Shown here: positions 1-8,957 of the stretch, in pieces
Layout of the letters: every line of letters begins with the position of its first letter
How positions within the stretch are numbered: position 1 is the stretch's first letter
From: CAVOGJ01 sp963695405
Lineage (GTDB): Bacteria; Planctomycetota; Planctomycetia; Pirellulales; Pirellulaceae
Direction: 5' to 3'
NCBI GenBank assembly: GCA_963695405.1
Contig: CAVOGJ010000003.1
Span: 62,001 to 126,000, forward strand
DNA: 64,000 bases
Program-made: the position numbers and the translations under genes
The notes under the pieces: model-generated
Seen by the model: the letters and a program-made list of their open reading frames with translations, nothing else
Databases searched by the model: none
Told to the model about the DNA's origin: nothing

Positions 1-598
1 GTTCCGGCGTTTCACAGAAACCATTCCAGACGTTCTCGATGAGGATGCGGACGCCCCATCGCGAGGCCCACGGAAGGACTTTCTTGATTTCCACGATCGA
101 GCGCTGCCAGACTTCGTCATGGGATTCCCGTTCGCCGACGCGTCCCGGCACCAGTAGCACCGCCGACCCATGCCAATGATAGGTGTCCCGCAAGGCCTGC
201 AGCAGGGCCCCGCGACCTCGATCGCGGGTGGCGGCGTCGGGCGAAGACAGTCGTTGCTCCCAATGCACGCTGTCGACGACCCCGTGAATGGGCATGCCCG
301 TCTTGTCACTTGCCAGCCTGGCTTCCTCTAGCCCGAGATCCGAGGGGCTATTCAGTTCGACTCCGTCGAAGCCGAGCTGCTGCTGGACTTCAAATTTCTC
401 CAGCACGGACCCAGGGACATCGACCATTCCCCATTTGACAGCCTTCAAAAGTCTTGGTGCTGCCATGCCGGGCCGAGCCAGTTGTGCCTGCACGGTGAAA
501 TCCGAAGCCAGCACGGAGCCAGCCATCGTTGCGAGTGTAGCGCCCAAGAATCGACGGCGGGTGTCGAATCGGTGGGGGTCGATAAGTGAGGTTGTCAC
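1..598 (-). CDS. Tat-exported sugar phosphate isomerase/epimerase-like protein (C-terminus cut by window edge)
   Basis: The frame runs off the left edge, so only the first 199 codons are present. The product resembles the xylose-isomerase-like TIM-barrel superfamily, whose members interconvert keto and aldo sugars. Visible support is a twin-arginine signal (TRRRFLGATLA, residues 13-23), a strand-helix unit LGFDGVELN, and the strand ILIENVWNGF near residue 190, which resembles the metal-ligand strand of hydroxypyruvate isomerase and L-xylulose-5-phosphate 3-epimerase relatives. GTG at 598 is chosen because GGAGG lies five bases upstream. It is divergent from the transporter at 919. Planctomycetes carry many such exported paralogues, and the substrate cannot be told from sequence. 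Confidence 0.82.
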   Translation of the reverse strand, partial: MTTSLIDPHRFDTRRRFLGATLATMAGSVLASDFTVQAQLARPGMAAPRLLKAVKWGMVDVPGSVLEKFEVQQQLGFDGVELNSPSDLGLEEARLASDKTGMPIHGVVDSVHWEQRLSSPDAATRDRGRGALLQALRDTYHWHGSAVLLVPGRVGERESHDEVWQRSIVEIKKVLPWASRWGVRILIENVWNGFCETPE

Positions 599-918
599 GT
601 AAACCTCCGCGGGGAGCCGACCAGCGGCCAAAATGCCAGGAAAGCCGATCTCCGTGTGCTGGAAACTTCCTGGCGGGCGATTCTTCTCCAGGGCATCGGG
701 TCCGAATCCTCGCAAATCGGCGATGGCGCGTATTCGGCCCGCAAGGCTCGTGCGCGCCCCACCGTCCTCCCCGGAAGGCCGGACCGCTGAGGATGACATT
801 TTTGGTAACTTCACTAGATTTGCCGCGGCCAGTGTACCCCTTTCGCGGCCCAGAGACTACAGTCCCGTAAGCCTTTTTGCCGCTTCGTGCCGTTCTCCCG
901 TTCGTCCCTCGCTACGCC
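599..918. other. Divergent intergenic region, no gene seen
   Basis: These 320 bases separate the divergent starts at 598 (minus) and 919 (plus). Two short overlapping frames on the plus strand have arginine/proline-rich composition with no recognisable domain, and I treat them as chance. The region must hold promoters for both flanking genes, but I could not pick out convincing -35/-10 pairs. Confidence 0.5.
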
Positions 919-2184
919 ATGTCGACAGTTCGCATCTCAGCATCCGTCGCCGACAGTGAAGTCGAAGGCCGACTGAACCGACTGGTGGGCCGCGCGGTGG
1001 CCATTCTTGGTTCGCATGCCGTCATTGACGCTTATGCGGTGATCGTCCCTTCCATGATCGGTTTGATCGAAGCGCGCTGTCGGCTGTCGGCGATCGAAAC
1101 ATCGATTGTGGTGGCGTCGATTACGGTGATTAGCGGACTATGCCAACCGATTATCGCGGCCATTAGCGATCGGTACGATACCCGCCTCTTCGGCGGTCTG
1201 GGACTTGGCGTCGCGGCCGTCTTCCTTTGCCAGATTGGTCGGGCCGAGACCTTTTCCCAACTGCTGGTCCTGGTACTGATCGGCTACTTTGGTGTCGGCA
1301 TCTTTCATCCGATTGCGGCCTCATCGGTGGGCCAGTTGGGTGGTCGGAGACGATCGCTTGCCATGAGCGGCTTCTTCGTCTCGGGCATGTTGGGGGCGGC
1401 CATTGGCGCCGTGGCCTTGCCACGATTCGTCGGCACGGCCAGTGGGCTGACAAGACTCGAGTTACTCACCTGGCCCGGACTTGTCCTGGCGATCTTCCTG
1501 CACTTCCTCCTGCGGCGTGCGACCCATCGGCAATCGGCACCAAGTTCGCAGATTCGCTGGGAGGGAACCCACTTGCGCCAGCGGTGGCGCGGCCTGTGGT
1601 TACTGTACGCCAGCACAACGATGCGAGCGGCCGTCTACGTTACGATCCAGTACATGTACTTGCGGTACGCGCAGCAATACGTGGCGTCGCAGGCAACGGT
1701 CGTTCGGACGAGCACCGAGATCGCGAATCTGGCGGCACCGATCGTTGGCGATCTGGTCTCGATGACGATTGTCGGCATGGCCATCGGCGGTTTAGTGTGC
1801 GGCGTACTCGTACGTCACGGGCGGGAGCGCTGGCCGCTGGTGCTCGTGCCGATTTTCTTTGCCCCCGCGGTCGTGCTGCTTCCGCTCGGTCCGCCCTCCG
1901 CTGCTCGCTGGCTAGGCTTGCTGTCGGCCGTAGGCTTCGCCTCGCTCTCACCGGTAGCGCTTTCCCTGGCGCAACGCCTGCTTCCCCACCGTACCAGCTT
2001 CGCTTCATCGCTGATGCTTGGTGGGGCGTGGGCCGTTGGGGCAGTAGGACCGACGTTGGCGGAGTGGGCCATGCCTGCTTTGGGTGTGCGCGGCATTTTT
2101 GGCTGCTGTGCGGTCCTGCTGGCGGCATCCGGCTTGCTGGCCCTGAAGCTTGGTGATGTCGTACGTGCACTTGAGCATGAGTGA
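919..2184 (+). CDS. Major facilitator superfamily transporter, fosmidomycin-resistance (Fsr)-like
   Basis: A 421-residue integral membrane protein with about twelve hydrophobic segments, typical of a 12-helix MFS secondary transporter. Features that recall the Fsr family are the first helix with SHAVIDAYAVIVPSM, the helix 2-3 loop AAISDRYDTR, and a GIFHPIAAS segment in the fourth helix, where Fsr proteins carry a comparable FHP motif. ATG 919 is preferred over an in-frame TTG 14 codons upstream, because the longer form adds only a short arginine-rich leader. Family membership is well supported. Substrate, and whether it exports drugs or metabolites, is unknown. It stands alone between a divergent isomerase gene and the arginine module. 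Confidence 0.85.
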   Translation: MSTVRISASVADSEVEGRLNRLVGRAVAILGSHAVIDAYAVIVPSMIGLIEARCRLSAIETSIVVASITVISGLCQPIIAAISDRYDTRLFGGLGLGVAAVFLCQIGRAETFSQLLVLVLIGYFGVGIFHPIAASSVGQLGGRRRSLAMSGFFVSGMLGAAIGAVALPRFVGTASGLTRLELLTWPGLVLAIFLHFLLRRATHRQSAPSSQIRWEGTHLRQRWRGLWLLYASTTMRAAVYVTIQYMYLRYAQQYVASQATVVRTSTEIANLAAPIVGDLVSMTIVGMAIGGLVCGVLVRHGRERWPLVLVPIFFAPAVVLLPLGPPSAARWLGLLSAVGFASLSPVALSLAQRLLPHRTSFASSLMLGGAWAVGAVGPTLAEWAMPALGVRGIFGCCAVLLAASGLLALKLGDVVRALEHE

Positions 2185-2371
2185 GCCGAGAGGTACGTCC
2201 TGAGCGGCCGGGTTGGACTTGGCCAAGAAGCCCATCGCGGGTTGATTCGCCGACCGTGTGGCGGGGGTCCGCATTCTCTCGCCGACAATGTACAATCGCG
2301 CGGAAATGGCCTGCTGGTTTCCCATGGAATCGGCGCCCACGCTCAGGGACTTGTTTTTGAACGGGTGAATC

Positions 2372-3622
2372 ATGTCTGGGAGACATACAGAAGGATTTGT
2401 GGAAGACGTCGAAGTTCGTGGTCATATCATTGATAGCCTGATCCTGCCCCGCGTGCTCGACTGCATCACGCAAGGCGGTGGCTCCTTCACAATCAAGAAC
2501 ATCGTGATCGGTCATGGCCGGCACGACCCTAGCCTGGCTCTTCTCCAAGTCCGTGCCGATTCGCGGGACGTCCTGGATGATATTTTGGGGCAAATCAGCG
2601 ATCACGGTGCCGTGCCGACCGTCCTGGAGGATTGTCGTCTGCTGCCGGTAGACATGGAGGGAGCCTTTCCCGAAGGTTTCTACTGCACGACCAATCAGCA
2701 AACGCAAGTTCGGCTGAATGACAAGTGGATTGATGTTGCCGATCAGGAAATGGACTGCGGGATCGTCGTTGACCCTTCCGCCGGCGTCGCCCGCTGCCTG
2801 CCGATGACCGACGTCACGCCGGGCATGATGGTCGTCATCGGCCATCTGGGCGTGCGCGTATTTCCCTATCAGCGGGAAGCGGAACGCCAGTCATTCGAAT
2901 TCATGAACAGTTCGGTCTCGACAGAGAAACCGAAGGCCGTGGCCGTACGCCAGGTTGCGCGGCAACTGCTGGAAATGCGCGATACAGGCAAGAAAACGGC
3001 ACTCGTGGGCGGGCCCGCGATCGTGCATACCGGGAGTGTCGACCTGATCTGCGAACTGCTGCGAAAAAAGCTGATTCATGTCCTTCTCGCCGGCAATGCG
3101 CTGGCGACGCATGACATCGAACAATCGTTCTATGGGACCAGTCTTGGCGTCGACCTGACTCACGGAAATCCCGTCGACACTGGACATGAACACCACCTGC
3201 GTGCGATCAATCGCATTCGCCGCGTCGGGGGGATCCGCCCCGCCGTCGAGTCGGGGTTGTTACAATCGGGCGTCATGTACGAATGCGTGAAGCAAAATGT
3301 GCCCTACCTGCTCGCCGGCTCGATCCGCGACGATGGTCCCCTGCCCGATGTCGTCACGGATGTCATCGAAGCCCAACGGCAAATGCGTGAGCTAGTGCGG
3401 GATGTCGATTTTTGTCTGATGATCGCCACCACGCTGCATTCGATCGCAGTGGGAAATCTCTTACCGGCCTGGGTTCGCGTCGTTTGCGTCGACATCAACC
3501 CGTCCACCGTGATCAAACTGAGCGATCGAGGCAGCTTTCAGACGGTCGGCCTGGTCACGGATGCAGAACCGTTTCTGCGGGCGCTACATCGAGAGATAGA
3601 ATTGCTGGAGGAGTCCCGATGA
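2372..3622 (+). CDS. Archaeal-type ornithine cyclodeaminase / LOR-SDH domain protein (TIGR00300 family)
   Basis: The 416-residue protein matches the TIGR00300/LOR-SDH family over its length. N-terminal segments (VEVRGHIIDSLILPRVLD, then an SDHGAVPTVLEDC stretch) precede a C-terminal NAD-binding region containing KKTALVGGPAIVHTGS, VLLAGNALATHDIE and VCVDINPSTVIKLSDRG. Archaeal members of this family convert ornithine to proline and ammonia. In cyanobacterial ArgZ/AgrE the same domain is fused behind an arginine dihydrolase domain. Here it overlaps the following amidinotransferase-fold gene by four bases (ATGA at 3619-3622), so the two fusion halves are separate, translationally coupled genes in reversed order. 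The inferred role is cytoplasmic conversion of arginine-derived ornithine to proline. Confidence 0.85.
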   Translation: MSGRHTEGFVEDVEVRGHIIDSLILPRVLDCITQGGGSFTIKNIVIGHGRHDPSLALLQVRADSRDVLDDILGQISDHGAVPTVLEDCRLLPVDMEGAFPEGFYCTTNQQTQVRLNDKWIDVADQEMDCGIVVDPSAGVARCLPMTDVTPGMMVVIGHLGVRVFPYQREAERQSFEFMNSSVSTEKPKAVAVRQVARQLLEMRDTGKKTALVGGPAIVHTGSVDLICELLRKKLIHVLLAGNALATHDIEQSFYGTSLGVDLTHGNPVDTGHEHHLRAINRIRRVGGIRPAVESGLLQSGVMYECVKQNVPYLLAGSIRDDGPLPDVVTDVIEAQRQMRELVRDVDFCLMIATTLHSIAVGNLLPAWVRVVCVDINPSTVIKLSDRGSFQTVGLVTDAEPFLRALHREIELLEESR

Positions 3623-4476
3623 ACCGGCAAGCGCATATCCTGATGTGCCCTCCCGAATACTACGGGATTGAGTACGAAATAAATCCGTGGATGAAACGCG
3701 AACGCCCGGCTGATCACGACGTCGCCGTCGAGCAATGGAGTCGGTTGCGAGCGATCTTGGAACAAGTCGGTGCGCGGATATCTACCCTAACGCCGCTGGC
3801 TGGAGTCCCCGACCTCGTCTTCACTGCGAACGCGGCGGTGATCTTTCGGCGGCGAGCCATCCTCTCCAACTTCCGTCATGAACAGCGGCAACGCGAACAA
3901 CCCACCAACGCCGCTTGGTTTCAGTCGCACGGATTCGAAGTGCAATACTTACCGCAAGACATCGCTTTTGAAGGCGCTGGAGATGCACTCTTTTGTGGGG
4001 ATACCCTGTTCGCCGGCTACCGCATCCGTAGTGACGCCAGCGGGCAGCAAAAGGTTGGCGAGTTGCTCTCCAGTCGCGTGATCCCGATGGCGCTGGTCGA
4101 CGATTATTACTACCACCTGGATACCTGTTTCTGCCCCATCTCAATGTCGGCTGCGATCTACTTTCCCGGGGCCTTTGACGATTACGGACTACAGGCCCTG
4201 AGGACGCTAATTCCCGATCTGATCGAAGTCGAAGAACAGGAGGCCCGGCAATTCGCCTGCAATGCGGTCGTGGTCGGAAAAACGGTGGTCACCAATGTCG
4301 GCTGCCCTCAGCTCCACGCCGAACTGGCTCGGCGTGGTTTCGCCACGCACGAGACCCCGCTGTCGGAGTTTGTCAAAGCGGGCGGAAGCGCCAAATGCCT
4401 CACGCTGCGGCTGGATGGTGAAGAGGCCGCCGAATGGGCAGCAACCGTTCCAGACAGCGACACGACGACCAGTTGA
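3619..4476 (+). CDS. Arginine dihydrolase-like / arginine deiminase-superfamily enzyme (stand-alone ArgZ N-domain homologue)
   Basis: The 285-residue protein has the guanidine-modifying-enzyme fold. Candidate catalytic residues are Glu118 and Asp122 in FEGAGDALF, His166 in YYYHLDTCFCP and Cys260 in GGSAKCLTLRL. It opens with MCPPEYYGIEY and INPWM (Asn22) and has DLVFTANA (Asn71). From memory, two asparagines in this context are linked in cyanobacterial ArgZ to full hydrolysis of arginine to ornithine, CO2 and two ammonia, rather than to citrulline. The start overlaps the previous stop, with GGAGGAG at 3607-3613 as ribosome-binding site. With its partner it would degrade arginine to proline plus ammonia without an arginase. 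A dimethylargininase-like role is the main alternative. Confidence 0.83.
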   Translation: MNRQAHILMCPPEYYGIEYEINPWMKRERPADHDVAVEQWSRLRAILEQVGARISTLTPLAGVPDLVFTANAAVIFRRRAILSNFRHEQRQREQPTNAAWFQSHGFEVQYLPQDIAFEGAGDALFCGDTLFAGYRIRSDASGQQKVGELLSSRVIPMALVDDYYYHLDTCFCPISMSAAIYFPGAFDDYGLQALRTLIPDLIEVEEQEARQFACNAVVVGKTVVTNVGCPQLHAELARRGFATHETPLSEFVKAGGSAKCLTLRLDGEEAAEWAATVPDSDTTTS

Positions 4477-4695
4477 ATCGCATGATGACGATCCAAATCG
4501 TCCCCAAGAGTCCCATTCTGTGGTATTGTTGATATTTCGCCACCAGCGGGTCGGAAAGTGCAATGCGTGACGGATGGACAGTTCCCGCCACCAGCCAGAT
4601 CGCTAAAAGCCGACTTAAAAGACACATTGGATCTTGGCACTTGCCGACTTGAAGTACATGATTACTACAAGACGTCTTGTCGTCGGGGAGTGTTT

Positions 4696-6123
4696 ATGCA
4701 AACGGCCAGTGATTCTCGCGGCGATCGCGAAACGAATGTCGAGCCTGATACGGCTCGCTTCGAATCGACGATCTACGAATTCGTAGTGGGTCGATTTCAG
4801 GAGGTCGCCATCCTCTGCGGACCCACCGGAAAAATTCAATTCGCATCAGCGAATGTAGGCTTGCTGCTGGGCGTCGATGCGGAAGCCATTATCGGCCGCC
4901 AGGTAACCCATCTACTTCCTTCCTCCGCGGCCGAGGCGATGATCGGCGCCAAGGAAGAAGTGGAGTTCGCTATCGACGAGCAGCCCAGACACTTTGTCTG
5001 TCTGGTGTCGGAAGGCCGCTCTGCCGGCGAACGGCTGCTAGTCTTTACGCCGCGCTGTGAGCCGGTCGAATCGCCCCGGCAACGTTGGCAACGACTGGTG
5101 GAAGGGTTGGAAGAGCAATATTTCACATTTACCACGGCGCCTGACGGCACCGTGGAATACGTGAGTCCTTCCATCGAACGAATTCTGGGTTTTCCACCGG
5201 CACAAGTCGCTGGCAAGAACTGGCGCGAGTTTGTCGATCCAACGGCGGCAGCCAATCTCGGTGTGGAGCAGTTGGAAGCCATGAGGTTCGGCGGCGATAG
5301 CCCGGAGAATCACTCCTACAAGGTCGAGGCAAGACACGCAGATGGCAGTACGCGGCTGCTGGAAATCCGGGATGTCCCCGTCAACGACGAGGATGGCACC
5401 GTCATTGCCAACGAGGGGATTTGTCATGACATCACACAACAACATAAGGCGCAAGTCGAACTGAAGCGGGCTCGCGACGAATTGGAATCCAGAGTCCTGG
5501 AACGGACGGCGGAATTGAACCGCATCACCGAGCTTTACAAGAGCGTGGTCGACCACCAAACCGAATTCATCGTTCGCTGGCTTCCCAATGGCAAGCAGAC
5601 CTTCGTGAATCCCGCGTACATCGAGTACGAACAGAGCAGTCGCGACGAACTGCTGGGTACCCTCGTGCCCCGCATGACAAACGAACGATCACGTGACGCC
5701 TTTCAACAAATGTTGGCCAATCTCAGCCCCGATCGGCAGATCATCACTACCGAGGTACCATTCCTCCGCCATGGCGGCACCGAGGTTTGGCAGCGGTGGA
5801 CAGATCACGGTATTTTCGACCCCTCCGGTGAACTCGTGCTCATCCAATCCGTTGGCAGTGACATCACGGAACGACGGCGGCAAGAAGAGAACGAGCGGCA
5901 CGCGGCCGTTTTTCGCGCCTTGCTCGATTCGTTATCGCCGCGCGAGAGGCAGGTCCTCGATCTGGTGACGGCCGGTAAAGCCAATAAGGTGATTGCCAGC
6001 ACGCTCGAGCTGAGCGTCAAGACCGTGGAAAAACACCGCTCTAGCATGATGCGCAAACTCCAGGTGGCGAGTGTGGCGGAACTCGTCCGTGGCGTGCTTT
6101 CTGCCGAATCGGCTCGCAATTAG
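4696..6123 (+). CDS. Multi-PAS sensor with C-terminal LuxR-type DNA-binding domain
   Basis: The 475-residue soluble protein has three PAS-like segments: roughly residues 25-110, 130-250 (ending in a PAC-like ICHDITQQHKAQ) and 280-400 (ending in GSDITERRRQ). A coiled coil lies between the second and third (LKRARDELESRVLERTAELN). The C-terminus is a LuxR/GerE helix-turn-helix (LSPRERQVLDLVTAGKANK, then SVKTVEKHRSSMMRKL). It has no receiver domain and no kinase domain, so a signal or cofactor bound by a PAS domain would act directly on transcription. ATG 4696 is chosen because GGGGAG ends five bases upstream. The longer frame from GTG 4558 adds a leader with no family resemblance. Ligand and targets are unknown. 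Confidence 0.85.
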   Translation: MQTASDSRGDRETNVEPDTARFESTIYEFVVGRFQEVAILCGPTGKIQFASANVGLLLGVDAEAIIGRQVTHLLPSSAAEAMIGAKEEVEFAIDEQPRHFVCLVSEGRSAGERLLVFTPRCEPVESPRQRWQRLVEGLEEQYFTFTTAPDGTVEYVSPSIERILGFPPAQVAGKNWREFVDPTAAANLGVEQLEAMRFGGDSPENHSYKVEARHADGSTRLLEIRDVPVNDEDGTVIANEGICHDITQQHKAQVELKRARDELESRVLERTAELNRITELYKSVVDHQTEFIVRWLPNGKQTFVNPAYIEYEQSSRDELLGTLVPRMTNERSRDAFQQMLANLSPDRQIITTEVPFLRHGGTEVWQRWTDHGIFDPSGELVLIQSVGSDITERRRQEENERHAAVFRALLDSLSPRERQVLDLVTAGKANKVIASTLELSVKTVEKHRSSMMRKLQVASVAELVRGVLSAESARN

Positions 6124-6432
6124 ACCAATCTCGAAATGAGATGGCTGGGCGAGCCACGCTACAAAACTGTCTCTCTCGCTCGATCTACTTGCTGTCTCTC
6201 ACGGCAAGCGGTTTCATCGCCCGGTTTTGCCAACCGGCTGGGATCGAACGAGGGATTGCCCGCGTTGAACGCGGAAATTGGGTCCCGATCTGCCGCTGCA
6301 TCTATCATGCAATGGACATCTGAACGGTATTTCGCCGGGTATCAATGTCGTTCCGACGTCTTGCCATTCGATGGAATGTCACGCCAACTGTCAGCAGTGA
6401 GGATTTTGTGTGGGGCACGAGAGGAGTTCACG
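6124..6432. other. Intergenic region with small inverted repeats
   Basis: No gene is supported in these 309 bases. Two modest inverted repeats follow the PAS-LuxR gene: CCGGTT/AACCGG at 6221-6237 and CCGCG/CGCGG at 6260-6274. Either could act as a weak terminator, but neither is followed by a T tract. The rest leads into the XRE-type gene. Confidence 0.35.
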
Positions 6433-6867
6433 ATGAGTCAAGCGAGTCATTTTGACGGAGCGAAACCGTTGCATCGCCTGCGGGAGATTCGCGAAATGGT
6501 GGGGCTGACGATTGAGCAAGTCGCCGAAGCGATGGGTACGTCCGTGGCCACAGCGACTCGTGAGGAGGATCCCAGCTCGGACCTGCCCGTTTCGACTCTT
6601 CTACGTTGGCAACGGGCGTTGGGGATACCGTTTCATCGACTGCTTGTTGAGCCCGACTCGACCATCTCCCTGCCCGGCCTGACCGACGAGCGGTTGTCCC
6701 TGCTGGAAGGCATCGCGCAGGAACTAAGGAACGCGGCCAAGGACAACGCTACCCGTGCCTTTGCCGACGGACTGCAGCGGCAACTTGAAGAGTTGCGTCC
6801 TTCGCGAAAACGCGATGACGACCCATCGCGGCCTGCCGGCCCGCGTTCTCACCACTATTCGCGTTAG
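6433..6867 (+). CDS. XRE-type helix-turn-helix transcriptional regulator
   Basis: The 144-residue protein has an N-terminal Cro/C1-type helix-turn-helix at about residues 10-65 (LHRLREIREMVGLTIEQVA, then AMGTSVATATREE). The remainder is acidic and helical, and the tail is rich in Arg, Asp and Pro (RKRDDDPSRPAGPR). ATG 6433 is chosen because GAGGAG lies seven bases upstream. The longer frame from 6136 has no family-like content. It stands alone, so its operator and regulon cannot be inferred. Many planctomycete proteins of this kind are lone regulators rather than antitoxins, and no toxin-like partner is next to it. Confidence 0.75.
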   Translation: MSQASHFDGAKPLHRLREIREMVGLTIEQVAEAMGTSVATATREEDPSSDLPVSTLLRWQRALGIPFHRLLVEPDSTISLPGLTDERLSLLEGIAQELRNAAKDNATRAFADGLQRQLEELRPSRKRDDDPSRPAGPRSHHYSR

Positions 6868-7153
6868 ACCAAGCCCTGCAGGGCACGGCCTTGCCAACTC
6901 GTTTCGCCGGACGGCGCGGGCGCCCCGTTTTCAACGCTTGCCGCCACGTTTGTTTATGAAACCAGCTGCTTTGCCGTTCCGAAGGTCGGATCTGCCGGTT
7001 AGATTGGGATATCCTGGACCTGTTGACGGCGGAGCAGCGAAAGTGCTCCCGCCACTGCTTCGCTTCCTACTTTTTGCCAGGTCGGGCGCGGGATCAGGGG
7101 TTCATTGGCCGCGCCGTCGTCAATACGATGTCCGTTTTCGATCCGGAGATTAC

Positions 7154-8671
7154 ATGATGAAGTCCCGAATTGGACTGTGCCTGGTGTTGGTTGCCTACCT
7201 CCCTGTGCTGGTCGCCGCAGAAGACGTGGTCCGCGAAAGCGTCGTCAAGTTACATGTGACGGCTCGCGCACCCAATTTCATGGAACCGTGGACCAAGGCG
7301 AATGCCAAATCGCAATCGGGGTCGGGAGCGATCATTGCCGGCAATCGCATCCTGACAAACGCCCATGTCGTGTTGTACGCCAATCAGATCTTTATTCAAT
7401 TCCATGAAAGCACGGATCGTCATCCGGCGGTGGTTGCCGCGATCTCGCCCGAGATGGATCTGGCCGTCGTAGAAATGGAAGACCCCTCGCTCCTGCAAGG
7501 CCGACCGCCGCTCGAAATCCAGACCGGGATTCCTGGCTTCAAGGAAACGGTGAATGTCTATGGCTATCCGATGGGCGGGAACGATCTGTCGATCACCGAA
7601 GGAATCATCTCGAGGATTGAGTATGCGAACTTTTCCTCCGACGGAGCCGGTTTACGAATTCAAGTCGATGCGGCTTTGAATCCCGGCAATAGTGGCGGGC
7701 CCGCGGTCGTGGATGGCAAGATTATCGGGCTGGTTTTCAGCAAGATCAGCCAGGCCGACGGAATCGGTTACTTGATCCCCTCGGTAGAAATCCAGATGTT
7801 CCTGGATGATATCGCCGACAGGACCTATGACGGCAAGCCCAATGTATTTGATTTGCGTCAGTCGACCGAAAATCCAGCACTCCGCGAAAAGTTGGGGCTG
7901 ACCGATGACGTGACTGGCGTGATGGTGAAGACGCCAGATGACGAATCGGACGAGTATCCGATCAAGGCCTGGGATGTCATCACACACATCGGCACGCATG
8001 ATATCGACAATCGGGGTCACGTCGAATTGCGCGATGATCTGCGGGTTCTCTTTCCCTTCCTTATCCCCGAGCTGACGGCGGACGAACACGTGCCGATGAC
8101 GATCTTTCGGGAGGGCCAGGAAATCGAGGTTCAAGTGCCCGTTGTGCGAAAGCGACCCCTGATTCTTCCGGAACTGAACGGCGAGTACCCACGGCATTTC
8201 ATCTATGGACCGATGGTCTTTACGCCGGCCACCCGCGACCTCGTCCGGAATCTGGGCTCGAAAGGACTCACGCTGTTCGCGGCCATGGATAGCCCGCTGC
8301 TCTACAGTTACAACGCCAAGCCCGATTTTCCCGACGAGGAGTTGGTCGTCTTTCGCATGCTCGATCACCGACGAACCAAGGGGTACGGCTCGATCCCCTT
8401 TGGCGTGATCACTCACGTGAATGACATCTCGGTAAAAAACCTACGGCATTTGATGGAATTGCTCCGCGACAATCAGCAAGAGTTTATCACGTACACCGTG
8501 GGCGGACTCTACGAAACGATTGTCTTTCGGCGGGATGAAATGCAGGAGACCACGGAAGACGTCATGGACGAGAGTGGCATCCGGTATCAGTACTCGAAGG
8601 ACCTCGCCGAGGTGTGGGAGAAGGGTCCGCAGTCAGTATCCACCGAAGAGGTAGGTACCGCGGGCGGTTAG
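7154..8671 (+). CDS. Exported trypsin-like serine protease (HtrA/Deg family) with PDZ-like C-terminus
   Basis: The 505-residue protein starts with a Sec signal (about residues 1-22, cleavage near VAA-ED). The S1C protease domain has the whole catalytic triad: His71 in ILTNAHVV, Asp102 in PEMDLAVVE and Ser180 in NPGNSGGPAV. The C-terminal half has PDZ-like sequence (VMVKTPDDESDEYPIKAWDVI and later GVITHVNDISVKNLRHLM) and matches the layout of Deg-type periplasmic quality-control proteases. ATG 7154 is preferred because GGAG at 7145-7148 sits five bases upstream. ATG 7157 is nearly equivalent. Likely role is periplasmic protein quality control. It contrasts with the catalytically dead-looking HtrA-like protein at 30433-32496. 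Confidence 0.87.
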   Translation: MMKSRIGLCLVLVAYLPVLVAAEDVVRESVVKLHVTARAPNFMEPWTKANAKSQSGSGAIIAGNRILTNAHVVLYANQIFIQFHESTDRHPAVVAAISPEMDLAVVEMEDPSLLQGRPPLEIQTGIPGFKETVNVYGYPMGGNDLSITEGIISRIEYANFSSDGAGLRIQVDAALNPGNSGGPAVVDGKIIGLVFSKISQADGIGYLIPSVEIQMFLDDIADRTYDGKPNVFDLRQSTENPALREKLGLTDDVTGVMVKTPDDESDEYPIKAWDVITHIGTHDIDNRGHVELRDDLRVLFPFLIPELTADEHVPMTIFREGQEIEVQVPVVRKRPLILPELNGEYPRHFIYGPMVFTPATRDLVRNLGSKGLTLFAAMDSPLLYSYNAKPDFPDEELVVFRMLDHRRTKGYGSIPFGVITHVNDISVKNLRHLMELLRDNQQEFITYTVGGLYETIVFRRDEMQETTEDVMDESGIRYQYSKDLAEVWEKGPQSVSTEEVGTAGG

Positions 8672-8957
8672 AACCCTATGGCCTGAAGGCAACCCAGATT
8701 GAGCGTTGTGCCGCGAAGCGACGACAGTCGCCAGTTGCTGCAGGGTTGATGTAGGTCGGGTCCCACGGAATTATTTTGTAAACGCCGAGACTCAGAGGCA
8801 TCATCGTGTCATCCTCATTCTGCCCCGGAAGCTAAAGACTCTGTGATGCTGTGACTCTGTGTTTCAAAACCGAGCCGCCCATCTACCCCATCACCGGTGC
8901 AGTGAAAAGCAGCGGCTGCCTTTGTCGTCCAGATTCGACCTCCCTGGACGAAGGAAA

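Noticed and set aside
1640..2845. 401-codon open frame on the minus strand across the MFS and cyclodeaminase genes
   Set aside because: It spans two well-supported genes on the opposite strand, has a Arg/Pro/His-rich composition and no domain; GC-rich DNA gives long antisense frames.
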